Positions 40,452-52,265 of a DNA stretch of 64,000 nt are shown piece by piece. The position numbers were made by a program, and so were the translations under genes. The notes under the pieces are model-generated. The model was given only the letters and a program-made list of their open reading frames with translations, was not told the DNA's origin and ran no database searches. Within the stretch, counting starts at the first letter, position 1, and each line of letters starts with the position of its first letter. The stretch is from Nephrocerus scutellatus (lineage: Eukaryota > Arthropoda > Insecta > Diptera > Pipunculidae), in assembly GCA_947095585.1 (NCBI GenBank), contig OX352762.1, positions 32,278,669-32,342,668 of the forward strand, in the 5' to 3' direction.

Positions 40452-41250
40452 CATCATCATCATATTTGGCTCTACAACCGGTATCCGGTCCTGGCCTTCC
40501 GCAAAAAATCTCGGCCTTCCGCCGATGTCATCCAGTTTGGCATCCCTAAACTCTAGGCGTCCGGGTCTACGCCATCCTTCCAGCGTAGGCTTGGCCGGCC
40601 TCGCTGTCATGTTCCATAAATCCCACCGCAAAGGACTTTCCGAGCAGGATTCACTTCGCTCATGCGAGCTAGGTGTCCTGCCCACCGGAGCCTACCGATC
40701 TTAATTCTCTTCACAACAATTCTCCGTAAGACTTTTCTCTCGAACGCAGCTAGGAGTTCATAATGATTTTTGCTAAGCATTTAATGAGTTTTGACAGACT
40801 AAAGTAGGCTTTGTTGGCTTTGAGCAACCGTGCGCGTATTTCTGGTTCCATGCTGTTAACGGCTGCTACAGTTGACCCGATATAGTCAAAGGATTGCACT
40901 ACTTCTACTCGCAGACGTGGCCACTATGTACTTTGTTTTGCTCTCATTTATGTGCAGCCCTAAAAATTCGTGCAGCCCGCTCGATCTGGATGAATGCTTC
41001 CTGTAGAGCCCTTTGGTTTCTACCAATAATGCCGATGTCGTCTGCGTAAGCCAGTATCTAAATGGAATTATAGAGGATTTTTCCTCGCCGTTACGTCGGT
41101 CGCGGATAACCTTCTCCAACGCCAGGTTGAAGAGGACGCAGGCCAGTTTATCCCCTTGTCGGAGACCGTTATAGATGTTAAATGGGCTTGATAATGGTCC
41201 GGATGTTTTGACTTGGCTTATAACATTAGTCACGGTTAACCTACATAGTC
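40452..41250 (-). pseudogene. LINE-1f fragment with several deletions
   Basis: The minus-strand 3' end is at 40452 with a (GAT)n-type tail. The C-terminal region (MPNWMTSA-, GHLARMS-like) has gaps around 40510 and 40700. The RT motif C area (41020-41060) reads as AYADDI in one frame. NGLRQGDKLACVLFNLALEK (41080-41180) and MTNVISQVKTSGPLSSPFNI are clear. The 5' side is cut at about 41250, where the mariner remnant begins. Numerous frameshifts. Confidence 0.8.
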
Positions 41251-42070
41251 GTGTTTATTTGGGCTCTGCGGCCGAAATGTTTTTGTGCCCAAGGCTTCAA
41301 CGCTCCCTCTTACACATGATCCCGATAAATTTGAGCATTTATCATGATGCCACGGTCCAAAAAAACGAGCGGTGAACGGCTTTCGGCCATCACCATCGAC
41401 GGCGCTTGGTTTCGAGTGGCAATCCATTGGTCCAAATTTTCAGTACAACGGCCGGGCAAGTAAATCCGGTCATTTTGCTTGTTCACATATTGCTCAATAA
41501 CGAACGGTGACTCATCGGAGAAAACCAAATTCGGCAAATCGCCACTTTCGTGCAAGCGTAACAACTCCTTTGCTCTTTCCACTCTAACTTTTTTTTGAGC
41601 CTCGGTGAGACCATGCGTTTTTTTGAGCCTTTAGTCCAAGATGATCTTTCATTATGTGCTGCATCCGTTTGAGCGAAATGTTCGCCTCACGAGCCATTTT
41701 TCTGCCGCTACGGCGCGGAATCCGAGCCAATTTGGCCTTCACCTTCCGAATGATATCCGACGATGTTGCAGTGCGTTTCGGTCCACCACCATGACGTTTT
41801 GCAATGCTGCCAGTATCGTTATAACGATTTATGGTGCGATACACACACATTTTATTCAAATGCAGATGTTTCAACTACATAGTTAACAATCTGCGGCTGT
41901 GGTTTTCCAGCCAAAAATAGAGCAATCACACTATTATGCATTCCATTGCGGATAACTTTTATCTGAATATTTCACACTAAACGCTTGTAAACAATGGAAT
42001 GAACTGTCATTAGTGTACATTTGAGCGCTCTGTCATCACTGGTTTGACAGTCTGAAGTTGTCACCCGGTA
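41251..42070 (-). pseudogene. Tc1/mariner transposase, N-terminal two thirds, plus 5' end
   Basis: The minus strand reads MKHLHLNKMCVYRTINRYND, TGSIAKRHGGGPKRTATSSD (helix-turn-helix region), ARIPRRSGRKMAREANISLK. After a frameshift near 41584 come RAKELLRLHESGDLPNLVFS-DES (first catalytic Asp), QYVNKQNDRIYLPGRCTENL and SPLVFLDRGIMINAQIY. The reading stops near EALGTKTF, where LINE-1f sequence abuts, so the second and third acidic residues are gone. The 5' flank ends in TTGTCACCCGG, followed by the dinucleotide TA (42069-42070) inside a family A terminus, as expected for mariner insertion at TA. Confidence 0.83.
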
Positions 42071-42760
42071 TTAACTTCGCGTGCCCGTGTGTTTGTTTGT
42101 TTGTTTTTCGTGGAATCGTGCGATCAATTTTTTACCTACTTTCCAAGGTCCGATTTCATTGAAACTTTGCACACATGCATATCTCCGATGACAACACTTT
42201 CTATTGAAATTTTAGGTCCTTCGGGGTCGGGGGCTCCCATACAAATATTTTACAAAATTTACCCGATTTTCTTCAAATTTTATATACATGTGTATCTCCG
42301 ATGGACAACATATTTTCTCCAGTCCAGTCCAGCTAGGTGTGCCCATAAAAAAAATTAAAAATTAGGCCGGTTTTCTTTATATTTTAATAACATGTGTATC
42401 TCCTTAAACACATGTGGACAAAACTTTTTGTACAATTTAGAGTGACCGGGCCCTGAGAGCCCTAAGTCCCATTTTTTAAAAATTAGCCCGATTTTTTTCA
42501 AATTTACAACACATGTGTATCTCCAATGACAAGACTTCCTATTGAAATTTGGAAGTGATCGGGCCCCAAGGTCGGGAGCTCCCATACAAGTTTTTTACAC
42601 ATGTGTATCTCCGGTGACAACAGTTTTTGTAAACATTTTGAAGTAAAGGGGCTATAATATTTTTTTTTTTCAAAATTAACCCGGTTAAAACTTTGCCCAC
42701 ATATGTATCTCCATTTAGAGAATTTACAGGAAAAGTTTTATGGGTCGTTTTTTTTATTTG
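42071..42760 (-). repeat. family A array, inverted, interrupted at its 3' end by mariner
   Basis: It begins with TTAACTTCGCGTGCCCGTG (the 3' terminal motif minus its first bases), then (GTTT)n at 42090-42107 and about five inverted monomers. The 5' end is at about 42750 (TTTAGAGAATTTACAGG, TTTTATGGGTCG). Confidence 0.75.
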
Positions 42761-43229
42761 TTGAAAATCTACATCCATGGTGTTAACATAAATAGCAGTT
42801 TAATGAAAAAGAAATCCAGGTTCTTTAAGCGAATTGAAACTATGTAAATGATCGTTTTCATAGTTATCATAGATGATAGAGAAGAGACTAAGTTTGCACA
42901 AGTCTGAGAGTAATACTGAAGACAAGTGCAGTTTATATAAGCACAAATAATATAATGGGCGTATTTTTCTATGTCAGAGAAATCGGAGAAAACAGAGAAA
43001 TCCGAGTTCCGAGATATCCGATAATTTTTTTTCTGTTCAGATCTGCCAGTTTTTTCAGTACCAAAGAAAATTTTTATTTTTCACCTGAATGCTCCATAGT
43101 AGTCTCATGTTTAAAGAAACACATAACTACAGCTGCCAAAAAATGTTCTGTATATTTTTTCAGAGAAAAAAGATCATATCATATCCGAGTATTATCGGTG
43201 TATAAAAAAAACGAAAAATAATATATGAC
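42761..43229. other. AT-rich spacer
   Basis: An open frame at 42955-43221 has no recognisable motif and biased codon content; it is not supported as a gene. Confidence 0.4.
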
Positions 43230-45411
43230 CTTAAGATTCGAGATAGCATGCGAATAATTTTGGATTCTGATTCAAACAGTCGAAGCTTTTGGTCGTTTGC
43301 TGCATTGGTTAAAAGAAACTTTGCAGACAATACTTCGTCTATTCCTTCTTTATTTCATAATGGTATCCATTATAGAACTGATATTGAGAAAGCTAATCTC
43401 TTAGCTTCTCATTTCGCTGGTGCGTCTACTCTTCCTTTAACTAACCAAAGCCCCCCAATTCTCCCGAATCTAGGCCCAGGTATGTCTAAAATCTATTTTC
43501 GGAAACGGGTTGTTTCAAAGATTCTGAAAGAACTTGACCCCAATAAAGCGACTGGCCCCGACGGTATTCCGCCATTAGTATTGAAAAGTTGTCATCTTAC
43601 TTTGGCAAAACCGCTTAGCAAATTGTTTCATCTCTCAATGAAGACAGGTGTTTTTCCATCATTTTGGAAAATAGCAAATATTCAACCCGTTCCGAAAAAA
43701 GGTGATAAATCGGCACCTACGAACTACCGTCCTATTGCTTTGTTGTCGGTTCTATCGAAGGTAATGGAATCTATCGTTAATTTAAGACTAATGAACTATC
43801 TGGATTCGAATGTTCTTTTATCCGATGTGCAGTATGGATTTCGTAAAAATCGCTCTTCGGGTGAACTAATGACGTGCATGACTCATTGTTTGGAGCGAAG
43901 CATTGAAAACCTAGGTGAATCAAGCGTTGTTTCCTTAGATATTGCTAAAGCTTTTGATAGAGTATGGCATGATTGTCTTATTAGTAAGATTCGTGCGCTG
44001 AATTTACACTCCTCTCTCATTACATGGATTGAGAATTATTTATGGAACCGTAAAATAAAATTGTATTAAATGGTATATCTTCAGATTCACATGGGATCAA
44101 TGCTGGCGTGCCTCAAGGATCATCCTTGTCGCCCATGCTCTTCTTGATATATATCAACGACCTGTTGTCTTCTACAACCTGTGATATCCATTTATTTGCT
44201 GATGATACAACTACACTATCGGCTTCCATTGAGTTTGTCAGTCAAAAAGAATGCAATTCCCGCTTGAATGGTTCGCGTGAATTAATGAATTTGTCTATTT
44301 TGTTTAATATTCAAATCATTCTTGATTGGGGCATTTCTAACAGAGTAGAATTTAACCCAAATAAATTCCAGTCTTGCCTTTTTTCTCAGAAGACAACTCA
44401 ACATTATGTTCCACCTGTTATTAATGGTACCCCTATTGCGAGATCTGGTTCACTTAAGTTGTTAGGTTTAAAAGTATCAAGTGATCTTTCCTGGAAAGAA
44501 CATATTTATGAAATTTCAAAAAGAGCTAGCCAATATTTAGTCTTCATAAGACGTTGTAACTTTTACTTCACTCCCTCTGAATAAGATTATATAAATCTTA
44601 TGTTAGACCAATTTTAGAATTTAATTCATATGTGTCGGGTGGGGCTCCAAGATCGCATTTGGTTCATCTTGATGGTGTTCAGAATAGAGTTATCCGTTTG
44701 ATAAACGATGTAACCATTACTTCGTCTCTTGATACTTTCGACCGAAATGTAGGAGCTTTATCTGTTTTCTACGAATTTTACAACGGTAAATGTTCTTTAG
44801 AAACCCGTTCTCTAGTTCCAGGGCCTTTTCTCAGTAACGTAAACACTCGTTTACATAGATTTGCCTTAAAACATGTAGAACCCAACACTTTAAATCCTCC
44901 TTTTTTCCGAGAGTCTCTTCGATGTGGAATCAATTGGTCGAGCAGGTGTTTCCCGAATCTTATAATCTGCAGGCGTTCAAATTAGCCGTTAACAACTTCT
45001 TGAAGGATGATGGATAAAGTATTCATAAGTTGTTTATTAATATATATAAAAAAAAAATTGTTTATCAGTATTTTTTAAATTATTTTTATAATTTGTAATA
45101 TTTTCTTGGTCAAGGTTTTTTGTAGTTTTCCCTGACCATGATTCATTGATAAAAGTATTTAGACTCGCGTCGTTCTAAATTCGTGTTCGTTTTTCGTATT
45201 GCTTTTTCAATGAATCAGGGAGAATTCTGAGAAAATAAATTGAAACCGGCTACAAACGTGAAGAATGTGATATATTGTAAATCACATTCCTTCGATTTTT
45301 ATTTTATTTTGAATTTAATAAAGGGCTTAGCCCAACTTATTGCCGTGACGCAAGTCATTCAGGGAGTCCTCCCTTGGCAATAAGTCTCTGTATACAAAAA
45401 AAAAAACGGCC
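43230..45411 (+). pseudogene. CR1/Jockey-type LINE reverse transcriptase, 5'-truncated, few lesions
   Basis: Reverse transcriptase: LDPNKATGPDGIPPLVLKSC, PKKGDKSAPTNYRPIALLSV, SDVQYGFRKNRSSGELMT, VVSLDIAKAFDRVWH (motif A with Asp), GVPQGSSLSPMLFLIYINDL, HLFADDTT (motif C), then LKLLGLKVSSDLSWKEHI. The C-terminal part is SYVRPILEFNSYVSGGAPRS, HLDGVQNRVIRLINDVTI, and finally AFKLAVNNFLKDDG with a stop at 45015-45017. Only three small frameshifts were found, near 44060, 44580 and 44935. The endonuclease is missing (5' truncation). The 3' untranslated region has two hairpins: ATTCATTGA/TCAATGAAT at 45141/45208, and CTTATTGCC/GGCAATAAG at 45336/45376. It ends in a 12-A run. It is the least decayed RT in the window. 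Confidence 0.88.
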
Positions 45412-45919
45412 TTCACACTATTCTGCTGATGGCTGACCGCCTGACACGGTCCAATTATTATGTTAACACGTTCTGAAAGAAGTTGGTTTTTATATTTTTA
45501 ATTCATTCATTTAATTATCATAAATCTTAAATACTATTGTTAGTAAAAAATAAATAACTTACTGTCTGTATTAGTATTAAACAAGTAAATTAACCTATGC
45601 TGGCCTTACACTACTTTCTACAATATATATACTATTTTGCTTAAATCTACCAATATTTTTTTGGCTGCTGCTATATACTACTATAACTTACAATATTGAA
45701 GAAAAAATATTTAAAAATTCTTTTACTATATTTTAAAACTTAAAACTTAAAATAATTAAAACTACCTACAAAAAATTTCGTCAAAAACAAAAAAAAACAA
45801 AATCCCTACAAGGGTCATGTCTGTCTGTGAGGTAGGTCGTATAGGTAGCTATGCCCGCAATGTCCTCTCATTAGGGTTAATTGTCGGCCACAGTCGATTC
45901 CAGTATCTTTTTTTTATCG
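45412..45919. other. AT-rich stretch with a LINE-1f 5'-end scrap
   Basis: 45418-45446 (CTATTCTGCTGATGGCTGACC) matches the minus-strand 5' tip of LINE-1f. The rest is AT-rich. 45838-45905 may be the 3' end of the LOA-type element but was not confirmed. Confidence 0.4.
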
Positions 45920-47860
45920 AATCGCCTTTTGTCTACCTGGATCTCTTTTAGGTACGCTACACCCATTAAGGAATGATGCCTGTGGGATTCTTTTGTCGGT
46001 CGCCCTTCTAGCAACATAATAGGTACGTTGCTCGGAGTCCATTATGTTGGACGATAACGCTTTCAGTGCTGCCTGACTATCTGAAAAGATATAAATCGTA
46101 GCGCCGATAATACTCTTACTAAGGATAATGCTAGCCAGACCTCAATGGAAAACCGTGGGACTCATAGCCATTGGTATCGAGACTTTGGTGTTGGGTCCGA
46201 AAAGACCAGCTCCTACTCCAGATTCCATCTTCGATCCGTCTGTGTACCAGACCAGATCTTTAGCGTGCGTGCTTTAGTGTGGGACAACAATAGACCAGAT
46301 TGCACGGTCCTATACGAATACCTCAAATAACCTACTGAAACAGTACTCCCTGGCCATGGTGTTGGTGATAGGGCAAAACATGTCTCTTTCGGGAATTGAG
46401 TCAAGAATTTTATCCCACATAGTCCCATGGTTTGAATCCGTATTCTATTTGTAGCTTATCTTGCGGCCGTCTCCCTGATGGATGGCGGACGTGATAATCG
46501 GTCTGACCATCATTGTATACATCTAATATATCATTTCAGGATTAAGACCCCAAGTTCTGCCGTAGCGGCGTCTACGCCGAGATATTTAACCTCATTGCAA
46601 TAATCTAACGTCGTGCCTTTGATGATGATAGGTCCCAACTCGGACAGTCTTCGTTTCGTGAAAGGCACCAGAACGGTTTTGTGGATTGATGGAAAGCCCT
46701 TCTCTACTGCACCATTCTAAGACGTGAAGTAACGCACCTTGCAGGACATTTGTAATCGTCGTGCTGTGCTTACCGCTAACTAAAATAGCCAAGTCATCAG
46801 CATAGCCAATGGCGAAGTATCCAGATCTATGTAGAAGGGGAGAAAGGACAACTCCTCGATTGCTTCTGATTGCTCTTACTATTAAGTCGTAGCCAGTTTT
46901 ATCGACCCTCAATGTCAAGGAAAGCACATAAAGCTATTTATTTGGAAAAAAAGGTTCCTTCTATCATTTTAACTAGATAATGAAGGGCACCATCTGTGCT
47001 TTTACCTTTTCTGTATGCAAACTGACTTGAGTGTAGAGGGCTAGACATATCTAGCCAGGCTCTGATATGAACATCAATAAGTCTTGCCGTCTGTAAGAGC
47101 GCTGGAAAAATGCCGTCACCGCCAGCGGCATTGAATGGTATGAATGAGCCTATGGCCCATTTAACCTTATCTGGACTAAATATTTGTCCGGAGAAACTAT
47201 TTACCTTGCTGTCAATGCGGGCCCTATGGTTAGGAGCATTAGGGTGTGTGTGTGAAACATAATAAGACGAACCAAGGAAATGAATTTGAAGTAACCTTCT
47301 AAGTGTGGTCCCACGGTGCAACGTGTAGTTACCATCTGTCTTTTTCAGTAAACCTACACAATTTGTTTGATCCTTGACGAGTGACTTGTGGATTCGTGCC
47401 GCTACTGGCATACCAGCAATGTTTCGCAGCATGTAGTTCGTTTGGATCGTCTCAATTATGAGTTATACTCCTTAAGGGCGAACCTATATTCGTCCCAGCT
47501 CTTCATGCGTTTAGCAACGTTGAAAAGCATTCTAACTTTCATTTCATTTAACTGAAATGTTGACTCATCTAGGTCCCCTATGGACTCGATAGATGCAGGA
47601 AGAATATCTATCTTGGAGAGGATAATTCCCCGATAATGATTCAAGTCCGTAGACTTAGGATCGTATCTGGAAGAAGCATGTGTTAGCCTGGAAGGTCAAA
47701 CCTGATGTGTTGATGATCAGACAAAGAGGCTTCATCGGACAAATGCCAGTTTTCACCGATACTACTCGTAGATAAAATTGGACTGGCAAGTGTGAGGTCA
47801 AGTACCTTTTCGCGAATTACATTTATGAATGTTAGTGCATGCTTCTGAACATGCTCTTAG
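45920..47860 (-). pseudogene. LOA/I-type LINE with RNase H domain, broken
   Basis: From upstream (47860) downwards it has an endonuclease end (HLSDEASLSDHQHIRFDL, the SDH motif of APE-type nucleases) and a linker (LDESTFQLNEMKVRMLFNVA). RT follows: MLRNIAGMPVAARIHKS to KVKWAIGSFIPFNAAGGDGI, FPALLQTARL, QFAYRKGKSTDGALHYLVK, then RGVVLSPLLHRSGYFAIGYA-DDLAILVSG (motif C) and WCSREGLSINP. RNase H follows: DLVWYTDGSKMESGVGAGLF (first Asp, about 46200-46260) and IYIFSDSQAALKALSSN (second motif, about 46040-46100). RT motif A is missing between the frames at 46938 and 46927. A downstream RNase H domain is typical of the I/LOA side of the LINE tree. Confidence 0.82.
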
Positions 47861-49120
47861 ACATTTCGTCTCGAAGACACGAAGTTTTTACATACATGAT
47901 GGACTGATGTTCAACCACATTCGACACGCGTACGTAAGAGAATTAGTCGAATGAATGCTTGGTAGCAAACAACTTTCACGTCACGTCAGTTATCGTGAAA
48001 TGAAAAGCTTTTTGAGATACATAAATGCCGCCCTTCCTTTTTCCAAAGCGATATTTACATGTTCATTGTAGTAAATAAATTTGTCTAAATGAACACCCAA
48101 ATAGCGCACGATATTCTTCCTTGGGACCTGAACACCATTTGCATCCGTTATCGGAAGATTCTTCCAATTATGTCGTATATCGTGATTTAATCGCCTAAGA
48201 TGATGGCGAAACAGTATAACGTCGGATTTTGAATAGCTTATCTTAAGTTTCCATGTTTCGCAGTAGGCCCGAAATTCGACGATTTTGTTTTGCAGCGTTA
48301 TTTGAATCTCTTCGAGCCGTGTTCATATAGTACAACATTGTCAGCATAAGCAAGTGACGCATCTATGTCACCAAGTACTTCAGAAATATATATGTTGAGC
48401 AAGATTGGCGCTGTTACTGTACCTTGTGGCAGGCCATTAGCGATATTAAATTTTTTATTCGTCGTATTTTCTCTATCCGTTATAAACGTTATACGTTATA
48501 CGTTATATACGACAAATTTCCTTCCATATATCATTTATATAATCATTTTGATTAAATTATTTGGGAACCCATTTCGTATAATTTTATAAACCAGCGCGTC
48601 GGTCCAAACCGTGTCGGAAGGTTTTCCCATGTCCACTAGACAGGCGGCCGTCTTCCTCTTATCATTAAGATGCCAGTTGACGTCTGAAATCAATTTGTTC
48701 ACAGCGTGCACTGTCGAGTGGTTTCGTTTGAACCCAATTTGGTTCAGCTGAATTATTTGTTTCGCACACGGTCAAAATTGACTTACTTGAAGTACTTTCC
48801 CAATGTTAGGCATGATACTGATAGGTCTGTAATTTGTTGGATAGATGGATCATTCATTTTCTTCAATATTGAAAAAATCTTTGATACTTCCAACAGTTTG
48901 GGAAGTAGTAATTATTAAGCAAGTTGTTGAAAATTACGTAGTATCGCCGTATAACTTCGACCGGAAGATGTTTTAAGTCGATATTTGTAATGTTATCTTA
49001 ACCTATCAAAGGTTTATTGTTGAGTTTCCTGAAAAATACGGTCAGTTCGGACAGCGTCCTAAAATATTCATTAGTCTAATCTTCAGTCAGTTCGTCAGAT
49101 TTAAGGTCGTCAGAGAAAAT
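47861..49120 (-). pseudogene. Jockey-type LINE reverse transcriptase, heavily mutated
   Basis: From 49110 downwards the minus strand reads NITNIDLKHLPVEVIRRYY, a PISIMPNIGKV-like segment (eroded), NWHLNDKRKTAACLVDMGKP (motif A with Asp), TVWTDALVYKIIRNGFPNNL and FNIANGLPQGTVTAPILLNI. It continues with YISEVLGDIDASLAYADNVV (motif C, YADN instead of YADD), LYEHGSK and, after frameshifts, a KFIYYNEHVNI-like segment near 48050. A related fragment is at 54691-55127. Several stops; motif C is altered. It abuts the LOA-type element without an obvious boundary sequence. Confidence 0.78.
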
Positions 49121-49437
49121 TTAGTTTCCGAGTAATTACATATATTTGGTGCACCATCTCAAAGTGCGACTAAGCATCTCAACACCGTCTCCAATAACAT
49201 GGTTGTTGTTGATGATTGGTGTCGCCTCAATCCCTGCTTGGGAAATGATATACTCGAATCCTGTAAGAAGCATCAGCTTCGGGACAGCGACCACACTACA
49301 GGGCTTAAAAGATACTAATTCGCTATTGCTCGGTACATCAAGAAACTGTCGTCGTATTATGTTAATCTAAGTGATTAAAAAGCGTTTGGATAACATTCCG
49401 TAGAATTTCTGCTTTTAATTTTCGGGATTGTCAATCA
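49121..49437 (+). other. spacer with a doubtful RT-like phrase
   Basis: One plus-strand frame at 49165-49310 reads ATKHLNTVSNNMVVVDDWC, then RLNPCLG. This vaguely resembles the post-motif-C region of LINE RTs (LNxxLNxVxDWCxxN). Too short and eroded to classify. Confidence 0.25.
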
Positions 49438-52265
49438 ATCCTCATCATCATATTTGGCTCTACAACCGGTATCCGGTCCTGGCCTACCGCAAAAAATCTC
49501 TCCACCGGTCCTGATTTCTAGCCAATGTCATCCAGTTTGGCAACCCTAAGCTCTGGGCGTCCTGGTCTACGCCATCCTTTCAGTGTAGACTTGGCCGTCC
49601 TCGCTGTCGTGTTCCACAAATCCTACCGCAAAGGACTTTCCGAGCTGGATCATCTTCTCGCATGCGAGATAGGTGTCCTGCCCACCGGAGCTTAATTGTC
49701 TTCACGATGTCGACATCGCGGTAACGCTCGTAGATCTCATCATTATAGAGTGTCTAGAATCGTCCTTGCTCACATACGAGGCCAAAAATTATCCGTAAGA
49801 CTTATTTCTTGAACGCGGATAAGAGGTCAGAATGCTTTTTGCTAAGCATCCAAGTCTCTGTTCCATATCTAAGTACTGGTATGACCATTGTCTTATATAC
49901 CAGCAGTTTTGATGTTATGGTTAAGTTCCTGGATTTGAAAAGTCTTGACAGACTGTAGTAGGCTTTGTTGGCTTTAAGCAACCATGCGCGTATTTCTGGT
50001 TCCATGCTGTTATCGGCTGCTACAGTTGACCCGAGATAGTTAAAGGATTGCACTAGATCAAATTCGCGCTCCACTATTTGAATTGAGGGACCAAAGTTGG
50101 TTCTTCCACTCGCAGATGGAGCCACCATGAACTTTGTTTGTCTCTCATTTATGTGCAGCCCCAAAAATTCGTGCCGCCTCCTCGATCTAGATAAAAGCTT
50201 CCTGTACAGCCCTTTGGTTTCTACCAACGATGTCAATATCGTCTGCGTAAGCCAGTATCTGAATGGACTTATAGAGGATTGTTCCTTTCGCCGTTACGTC
50301 AGAGGCTCAGATCACTTTCTCCAACGCTAGGTTGAAGAGGATGCAGGCCAGTCCATCCCCTTGTCGGATCCCGTTATAGATGTTGAATGGGCTGGACAGT
50401 GATCTGGATATTTTTACTTGGCTTATAACATTGGCCGTGGTCAATCTTCATAATCTTGTCAGTTTATTTGGGATGCCGAATTCTCTCATAGCTTTGTAAA
50501 GTTCAACTCTGGCTATGATATCATAAGCGGTTTTAAAGTCTAATAAAAGATGGTGTTGTGAGTTTTGAAACTCTAGACATTTTTCCATCACCTACCTGTG
50601 GGTGTACATCTGATCAGTTGTTGATTTGCCTGGGATGAAGCCGCACTGGTATGGACCAATGATGACTTAAGCGTATGGGACTATCCTGTTTTGAGGAATA
50701 TAGAAGAAAATCCTATACGCGGTACTCAACAACGTTATACCACTTTAATTGCTGCAGGTTGTGATATCTCCTTTCTTATGTATGGGGCACAGGATGCCTC
50801 TTCGCCTATCTTCTGGCATCGCTTCTGAATTCCTTGGTGTATTTCGGAGCCTTATTATTTATGAGCCATTTTATCGCTCCGCTAACTTCGTCTATGCTTA
50901 GTGGCGGCAACATAGAGTGGTCGTCGGTCATTGGTGGAGCCTCCAATACCTCAGTTAGCTGGCCATAAAGCAACTCATGAAAGAGCTCTTCCCATCGCTC
51001 TAATATGCCTTTGAGATCGGCGATTAGATTACCCTCTTTGTCTTTGCAGTATGTTCCACGCGGTGTATTGCGTATGTATTGCGTTATACCGCGGATACCG
51101 CGCCTGGTGAGGTCCTAGCTCTCTGTACTGTTCTAGTTCACGGACGAGATTATTTTCCCACGCTACTGCTACTGCCTAAGATTGGTTCAGCAGTACTAAT
51201 GACAGTATTCTTAAGGCGTGTCCATTTCTCTTCTACGCCCGGCATCTCAGCCCCAGGACTTACTCTCCTGCATTTTGGGCGAATCCTATCGCTTGACCGT
51301 AGTTGTTTCTGGTCTATTCGTTGCGAAGGGCATCTGTGTTGACTCGAATCTAATTCTCGGATGTAGTCTTTCTTGATGATGCAGTCCGCGCTCGGAGCAC
51401 TACACCAACAAGTTAGTGGTCCGAGTTATTGTTGTCACCTCAGTACGTTCGTACAGTCATCCGGTTCGGGTTGTTGTAGCGGTCTGTCAACAATTGGTCT
51501 ATATGGTTGCGAGTGGCTCGATCAGGAGTTATCCAGGTGGCTGTGTGGATATTTTTACGCGATAACCTTGTATTCGCAAATTATTGCTTGCTGCCGACTA
51601 TGACTCGTTATCCATTGTCATTAGAGTTCTCGTGTAAGCTATGGGTGCCAATGGGCTGCCTGAATACTGGCCCCCTACCTATTTTGGCACTCATATCCCC
51701 CAGAATGACTTTTACGTCATATAAAGGACAGGCATGGAGTTCCCGTTCGACTGATTCAAAGAATTCTTCTTTTTCATCATCTGAGGAATCCTCTGTAGGT
51801 GCGTGAACGTTTATGAGGATTATGTTTTTAAATCTGCCCCACACGCGAAGGGTGCATAGCCGTTCATTTACTGCTTTAAAGCCGATAACGGTGGATTCAT
51901 TCTTTTGCTGACTCCAAACCCCACCCCGAGCACATGATGTCTTGCATGACAGCTGTAATGTATGTCATATTCTGATTTTTGTAAGACACCATTCCCCGTA
52001 CACCGCATCACCTGAATTGCTGTTATGTTAGCAGGGTATCGGCTACCTGCTGTGCAGCTCGAGTGAGCGTACGTTCCATGAGAAAATTCATAATCGTTTA
52101 GCCGTTTTCGTTGCCGTGGTCGTCGTCGTTCATCAGTGTATCCGAAGCTGATTTTGGGTTCCGTAATATGGTTTTTTTACGGGCGAGGTTATTGGCCTCG
52201 CGCCAACTTTACTTTGAAGGGACTAGCCAGATTATTTTGGTTTTTCTATACTGGAGTAAAATTCC
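49438..52265 (-). pseudogene. LINE-1f, near full-length span, many lesions
   Basis: The 3' end is at 49438 (tail CCTCATCATCATATTTGGC on the plus strand). The C-terminal region is frameshifted near 49700. RT C-part at 50236-49802: QTKFMVAPSASGRTNFGPSI, QSFNYLGSTVAADNSMEPEI, SRLFKSRNLTITSKLLVYKT. Motif C (AYADDIDIV) is at about 50240. The N-terminal RT and linker are at 50640-51240, with deletions around 50830 and 51120. Endonuclease motifs are at 51400-51850 (TVIG-, INVHAPTEDSSDDEKEEFFE, VKVILGDMSAKIGRGPVF). The N-terminal leader and 5' untranslated part at 52090-52265 are shared with 62270-62790. It is the only copy here that spans from leader to tail. Confidence 0.8.
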
